Source: an uncultured Collinsella sp. (GTDB lineage: Bacteria > Actinomycetota > Coriobacteriia > Coriobacteriales > Coriobacteriaceae). Taken from it: a stretch of 9,589 nt of DNA. This document shows positions 6,638 to 9,589 of the stretch, piece by piece. Location of the stretch: contig UQIS01000052.1 in the NCBI GenBank assembly GCA_900541245.1, positions 1-9,589 on the forward strand. Direction: 5' to 3'. The notes below the pieces were generated by a model. The model was not told where the DNA came from. It did not search any database and worked only from the letters and a program-made list of their open reading frames with translations. Position numbers and translations under genes: made by a program. Position 1 is the stretch's first letter; the number at the start of each line of letters is the position of its first letter.

Positions 6638-7219
6638 ATGGATCATAAAATGTCGCGCTCGCCGTGGGTTATTCATTACGACGGCTCGAGCTGCAACGGA
6701 TGCGATATCGAGGTGCTGGCCTCGCTCACGCCGCTGTTCGATGCGGAGCGCTTTGGCGTGGTCAACACCGGCAACCCCAAGCATGCGGATATCTTTTTGG
6801 TGACGGGGTCGGTCAATGCCCAGAACCTGCCCGTCGTGCGTCAGATCTACAACCAGATGCTCGAGCCCAAGTGCGTGGTGGCCTGCGGTATCTGCGCGTG
6901 CTCGGGCGGCGTGTTCCGCGATGCCTATAACGTGATCGGCGGCGTGGACCGCGCGATTCCCGTGGACGTGTACGCGCCCGGGTGCGCCATTCGCCCCGAG
7001 ACCGTGATCGATGCCATCGTGGAGGCGTGCGGCATCCTGGACCAGAAGGAGGCCGTGATGCGCGCCGGCGGTGACCCGCTCACCGTGGGTGGTGCCGCTA
7101 CCTGGGACGGTGGCGTTGAGCTGGGCGAGGACGGGTTTGTGGCTGCTGCGGGTGCCGGGGCCGGTGTCGACTCAGGCGCGGCTGACGGCGCACCCGCCGC
7201 TGCAAAGGAGGCCGAGTAA
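6638..7219 (+). CDS. echC: Ech hydrogenase small subunit (NuoB-like, one [4Fe-4S] cluster)
   Basis: The cluster ligands are visible: Cys19 and Cys22 in SSCNGCDIEVLA, Cys83 in VACGICACSGG and Cys116 in PGCAIRPE. This is the pattern of the proximal cluster in the small subunit of group 4 hydrogenases and in NuoB. The subunit passes electrons between the ferredoxin subunit and the NiFe site of EchE. The conserved core ends near residue 148, the usual size of EchC. A further 45 residues rich in Ala, Gly, Asp and Glu follow and end KEAE. The gene starts 12 bases after the fused membrane gene, and its AGGAGG (6624-6629) overlaps that gene's stop codon. Its own last codons contain the AGGAGG (7206-7211) of the next gene, and its TAA overlaps the next ATG by one base, so the two are probably translationally coupled. 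An internal ATG at residue 5 is a less likely start. Confidence 0.95.
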   Translation: MDHKMSRSPWVIHYDGSSCNGCDIEVLASLTPLFDAERFGVVNTGNPKHADIFLVTGSVNAQNLPVVRQIYNQMLEPKCVVACGICACSGGVFRDAYNVIGGVDRAIPVDVYAPGCAIRPETVIDAIVEACGILDQKEAVMRAGGDPLTVGGAATWDGGVELGEDGFVAAAGAGAGVDSGAADGAPAAAKEAE

Positions 7220-7935
7220 TGCAAAAGGCTATCTATGCCACCGTCGGGATCGATGAACTGTTGCCGCATATGCAGGCGCTCAAGGGTGCCGGCGCGCGCT
7301 TTGTGCAGATGCATGCCGAGCGCTGTGTGGACGACGGATCGTATCGCCTGGTCTATACGTTTATCAACGTCCGCGCTGCTCAGGAGAATATTGCGCAGGA
7401 CGGCAGCTATGCGATCGAGAACCTGGTGGTTGAGGGAATTGATCAGTATCAGGAGATTCCGTCCATCAGCTCGTACTATCCGGCGGTATTTCCGTTTGAG
7501 AACGAAGCGCACGACCTGTTTGGGCTTGCCATCACCGACATGCAGATCGACTTTAAGGGCTTTTTCTACCAGGTCTCGACTGCCGAACCCATGAGCGTTA
7601 TCACGCCCGAGGTGAAGGCCGCACGCGAGAAGGCCATGAAGGTCCGTGCCGCCGCCGAGGCCAAGGCGCGCAAAGCCGCGGCCGAAAAGGCCGCCGCGGC
7701 TGCGGCTGCTGCAGGGGAGGGTGCTGCGAGCGCCGGCGACGCCGCGGGCGCCGCTGCTCAGCCCGCTGCGGCTGCCGGCTCCGATGCCCAGCACGATGAA
7801 ACTGCTGCGAAGGCCGCGCTCAAGGCTGCCGAGATGGAGGCAAAGCTCGCCGCCATGGATCCCGAGAAAGCGGTCAAGGTCCGCGCGGCGTTTGCCGCCA
7901 AGGTCGCCCGCGACAAGCAGAAAAAGGAGGCGTAA
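7219..7935 (+). CDS. echD: Ech hydrogenase NuoC-like subunit with long Ala/Lys-rich tail
   Basis: Residues 1 to about 125 form the NuoC/EchD core, best seen in SSYYPAVFPFENEAHDLFGL (83-102), the counterpart of the NuoC stretch around ExxxDLFG. The core is the full size of ordinary EchD. About 110 more residues follow that ordinary EchD lacks. They comprise a charged helical part (EKAMKVRAAAEAKARK), an Ala/Gly-rich part with runs of up to eight Ala, and a second charged helix (EKAVKVRAAFAAKVARDK). The two charged parts look like copies of each other. In the complex this subunit links EchE to the rest of the peripheral arm and has no metal ligands. The ATG at 7219 overlaps the echC stop and has AGGAGG seven bases before it. 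The call rests on the core plus its place between echC and echE. Confidence 0.92.
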   Translation: MQKAIYATVGIDELLPHMQALKGAGARFVQMHAERCVDDGSYRLVYTFINVRAAQENIAQDGSYAIENLVVEGIDQYQEIPSISSYYPAVFPFENEAHDLFGLAITDMQIDFKGFFYQVSTAEPMSVITPEVKAAREKAMKVRAAAEAKARKAAAEKAAAAAAAAGEGAASAGDAAGAAAQPAAAAGSDAQHDETAAKAALKAAEMEAKLAAMDPEKAVKVRAAFAAKVARDKQKKEA

Positions 7936-7940
7936 GGTCC

Positions 7941-9029
7941 ATGGCACATCGCTCCGTTATTCCGTTTGGCCCGCAGCACCCGGTGCTGCCCGAGCCGCTT
8001 CATCTGGACCTGGTGATCGAGGACGACCGCGTCATCGAGGCAATTCCGCAGATCGGCTTTGTGCACCGCGGACTCGAGAAGCTCACCGAAAAGCGCGATA
8101 TGCATCAGTTTGGCTACATTGCCGAGCGCATCTGCGGCATCTGCGCCGTGGGCCATAGCTGCGGCTATGCCAGCGCCTGCGAGCGCATGCTCGGCATCGA
8201 GGTGCCTGGCCGCGTGCAGTATATCCGCACCATTCTGCATGAGCTTTCGCGCATTCACTCGCATCTGCTGTGGCTGGGCCTGCTCGCCGACGCCTTTGGC
8301 TTCGAGGCGCTGTTCTATCGGTCATGGACCCTGCGCGAGCAGATACTCAAGATTTTTGAGAGCACTTGCGGCGGGCGCGTGATTCTGTCGATTAACGAGA
8401 TCGGCGGCCTTAAGCACGATATCGAGGACTCCGAGCTGGCGGGCATTGTCCAGACGCTCGATGCCATGCGTCCTGACTACGAGGCCCTGGTGCATACGTT
8501 TTTGGACGACAACAGCTGCGGCGAGCGCCTGCATGGCGTGGGCGTGATTAGCAAGAAAGACGCGCTGGAGCTTTCGATGGTCGGTCCGTTTGGGCGCGCC
8601 TCGGGCGTGGATTACGACGTGCGCATGTTCGGTGACGGCGCCTATGCGGACTTGGCCGCGTTTGAGCCCATCGTTGCTACCGACGGCGACTGCTATGCCC
8701 GCTGCCAGGTTCGTTGCGCCGAGGTCACGCAGACCATGGACATCATCAAAGAGCTGGTGGGCAAGATCCCGCACGACGGTATCGGCGGGCGCACCAAGCT
8801 TACGCCGGCCGACGGCGCGCGCGGCGAGGTTGTAATTGAGCAGCCGCGTGGCGAGGCGTATTACTATGTGCGCGGCAACGGCACCAAGAATCTGGACCGT
8901 TTTCGCGTGCGCACGCCGACGTCGCAAAACCTGGCGGGTCTGACGCATGCGCTGCAGGGCGTGCTCCTTGCCAACGTGCCCATGATTATCCTGACCATCG
9001 ACCCCTGCATTAGCTGCACGGAAAGGTAG
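7941..9029 (+). CDS. echE: Ech hydrogenase large subunit (NuoD-like, NiFe active site)
   Basis: The four nickel-binding cysteines are present: Cys65 and Cys68 in ERICGICAVGH near the N terminus, and Cys356 and Cys359 in DPCISCTER at the extreme C terminus. His72 completes the RxCGxCxxxH motif. The 362-residue length and the NuoD-like body (LHELSRIHSHLLWLG, NEIGGLKHD, MVGPFGRASG) fit group 4 large subunits. The protein stops three residues after the last cysteine and has no C-terminal peptide to be removed. The same is known for EchE of Methanosarcina and for CooH, so no maturation protease should be needed. Here H2 is formed or oxidised. AAGGAGG (7924-7930) lies ten bases before the ATG, and five bases separate it from echD. 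Confidence 0.97.
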   Translation: MAHRSVIPFGPQHPVLPEPLHLDLVIEDDRVIEAIPQIGFVHRGLEKLTEKRDMHQFGYIAERICGICAVGHSCGYASACERMLGIEVPGRVQYIRTILHELSRIHSHLLWLGLLADAFGFEALFYRSWTLREQILKIFESTCGGRVILSINEIGGLKHDIEDSELAGIVQTLDAMRPDYEALVHTFLDDNSCGERLHGVGVISKKDALELSMVGPFGRASGVDYDVRMFGDGAYADLAAFEPIVATDGDCYARCQVRCAEVTQTMDIIKELVGKIPHDGIGGRTKLTPADGARGEVVIEQPRGEAYYYVRGNGTKNLDRFRVRTPTSQNLAGLTHALQGVLLANVPMIILTIDPCISCTER

Positions 9030-9036
9030 GCACGGC

Positions 9037-9378
9037 ATGAGTTTGCTGACATTTGCCAAGACGGCCTTGGGCTCTATGGTCAAGCAGCCGGTCACGGTGT
9101 GCTATCCGCAGGAGAAGCTGACGGCGCCCGAGCGCTTGCGCGGGCATATCGTCAACGACATGGACGTGTGCATCTGCTGCGGCATGTGCGCGCGCCGCTG
9201 CCCGGCGGGCGCGCTCGCGGTCGATCGAAAGGGCGGAACGTGGTCGATCGATCCGTATGCCTGCGTGGTGTGCGGCGAGTGCATCGAGAGCTGCTCCAAA
9301 CACTGCCTGACTATGGACACCGCCCGTATTCCGGTTGCGGCGGACAAGACTCCCACGGTAGAAACCAAACCGGAATAG
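9037..9378 (+). CDS. echF: Ech hydrogenase ferredoxin-like subunit (NuoI-like, two [4Fe-4S] clusters)
   Basis: The 113-residue protein has two classical cluster motifs. The first is Cys45, Cys48, Cys51 and Cys55 in CICCGMCARRCP, with an extra Cys47. The second is Cys76, Cys79, Cys82 and Cys86 in CVVCGECIESC. This is the polyferredoxin subunit that takes electrons from soluble ferredoxin and hands them to EchC. The N-terminal stretch before the clusters and the LRGHIVND segment are typical of NuoI/EchF. The C-terminal 20 residues are polar and lack motifs. It starts seven bases after echE, with AAAGG (9022-9026) as probable ribosome site, and is the last gene of the operon. Confidence 0.95.
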   Translation: MSLLTFAKTALGSMVKQPVTVCYPQEKLTAPERLRGHIVNDMDVCICCGMCARRCPAGALAVDRKGGTWSIDPYACVVCGECIESCSKHCLTMDTARIPVAADKTPTVETKPE

Positions 9379-9388
9379 AGCTGGAATA

Positions 9389-9422
9389 GGGGCCGGTGGG
9401 GCAAAAATGCCCCACCGGCCCC
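9389..9422. terminator. Perfect 15-bp GC-rich hairpin after echF, probable transcript end
   Basis: GGGGCCGGTGGGGCA (9389-9403) pairs perfectly with 9408-9422 around the loop AAAA. It starts 11 bases after the echF stop, where the operon should end. There is no T-run on either side, so it is not a standard intrinsic terminator; it may be a transcript-end stabiliser or work with another factor. A second stem CCGCGC/GCGCGG (9421-9426 with 9433-9438) shares two bases with it. Confidence 0.6.
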
Positions 9423-9438
9423 GCGCTTAAACGCGCGG

Positions 9439-9589
9439 TGGAGCCGCCGTGAACAAAACTATGCCGGATTACGGGGCTGGATAGCGAACCTCCGACCATA
9501 CAGAAAATCACAAAAACAAAACCGACGCTCCTATAAGTTGTCAAGAGGCAGTTTGCGGGAGCGTTCTCTTCAATTCGCACAGGAGCTCG
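9439..9589. other. Intergenic end of window with one spaced inverted repeat
   Basis: No coding region is supported. The visible structure is the inverted repeat ACGCTCC (9525-9531) and GGAGCGT (9558-9564), separated by 26 bases. On the minus strand the segment between the arms contains TTGACA (complement of 9538-9543), but no good -10 element stands at the right distance. It may be the leader of a gene beyond the window. Confidence 0.4.

Noticed and set aside
9311..9580. Minus-strand 89-codon protein at the window end
   Set aside because: It overlaps the end of echF and the 15-bp hairpin, has no clear ribosome site and no motif; treated as non-coding.

Overview
The window reads as chromosome from a moderately high-GC anaerobic bacterium. 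An actinobacterial gut anaerobe of the Coriobacteriia, Collinsella-like, fits best. This rests on GC-rich, Ala-rich coding, strong AGGAGG ribosome sites, a ferredoxin-linked hydrogenase and a flavin/Fe-S ene-reductase. The assignment is an inference from style and gene content, not from a database match. All genes recognised are on the + strand.

Layout: (1) 1-49 is the 3' part of an initiator tRNA-fMet gene, with a strong intrinsic terminator at 59-88. (2) 138-436 is a striking non-coding array of eight 16-bp elements in strictly alternating orientation, one every 39-41 bp. (3) 583-2613 encodes a fused flavin oxidoreductase of the 2,4-dienoyl-CoA reductase / Old Yellow Enzyme group, closed by a terminator at 2689-2729. 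(4) 2730-3053 is an AT-rich intergenic stretch leading to a small tandem helix-turn-helix protein (3054-3458) that resembles the OrfA of IS3-type elements but has no transposase catalytic gene beside it; it has its own terminator. (5) 3743-9378 is a compact five-gene operon for an energy-converting (Ech-type, group 4) [NiFe]-hydrogenase. (6) 9379-9589 has a perfect 15-bp hairpin and other dyads but no gene I can support.

The hydrogenase operon is the functional centre. It follows the order known for echABCDEF, but the first two membrane subunits are one continuous 960-residue protein (NuoL-like part followed by NuoH-like part). Small subunit, NuoC-like subunit, Ni-site large subunit and 2x[4Fe-4S] ferredoxin subunit follow with spacings from a 1-base overlap to 12 bases. 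Electrons from reduced ferredoxin would enter at EchF, pass through the cluster of EchC to the NiFe site of EchE, and reduce protons to H2 while the membrane fusion exports ions; the reverse is also possible for this family. EchC and EchD carry long Ala-rich C-terminal tails beyond their conserved cores. No hydrogenase maturation (hyp) gene lies in the window.

The two observations I rate highest are the alternating repeat array, which I cannot assign to any known element, and the EchA-EchB fusion.
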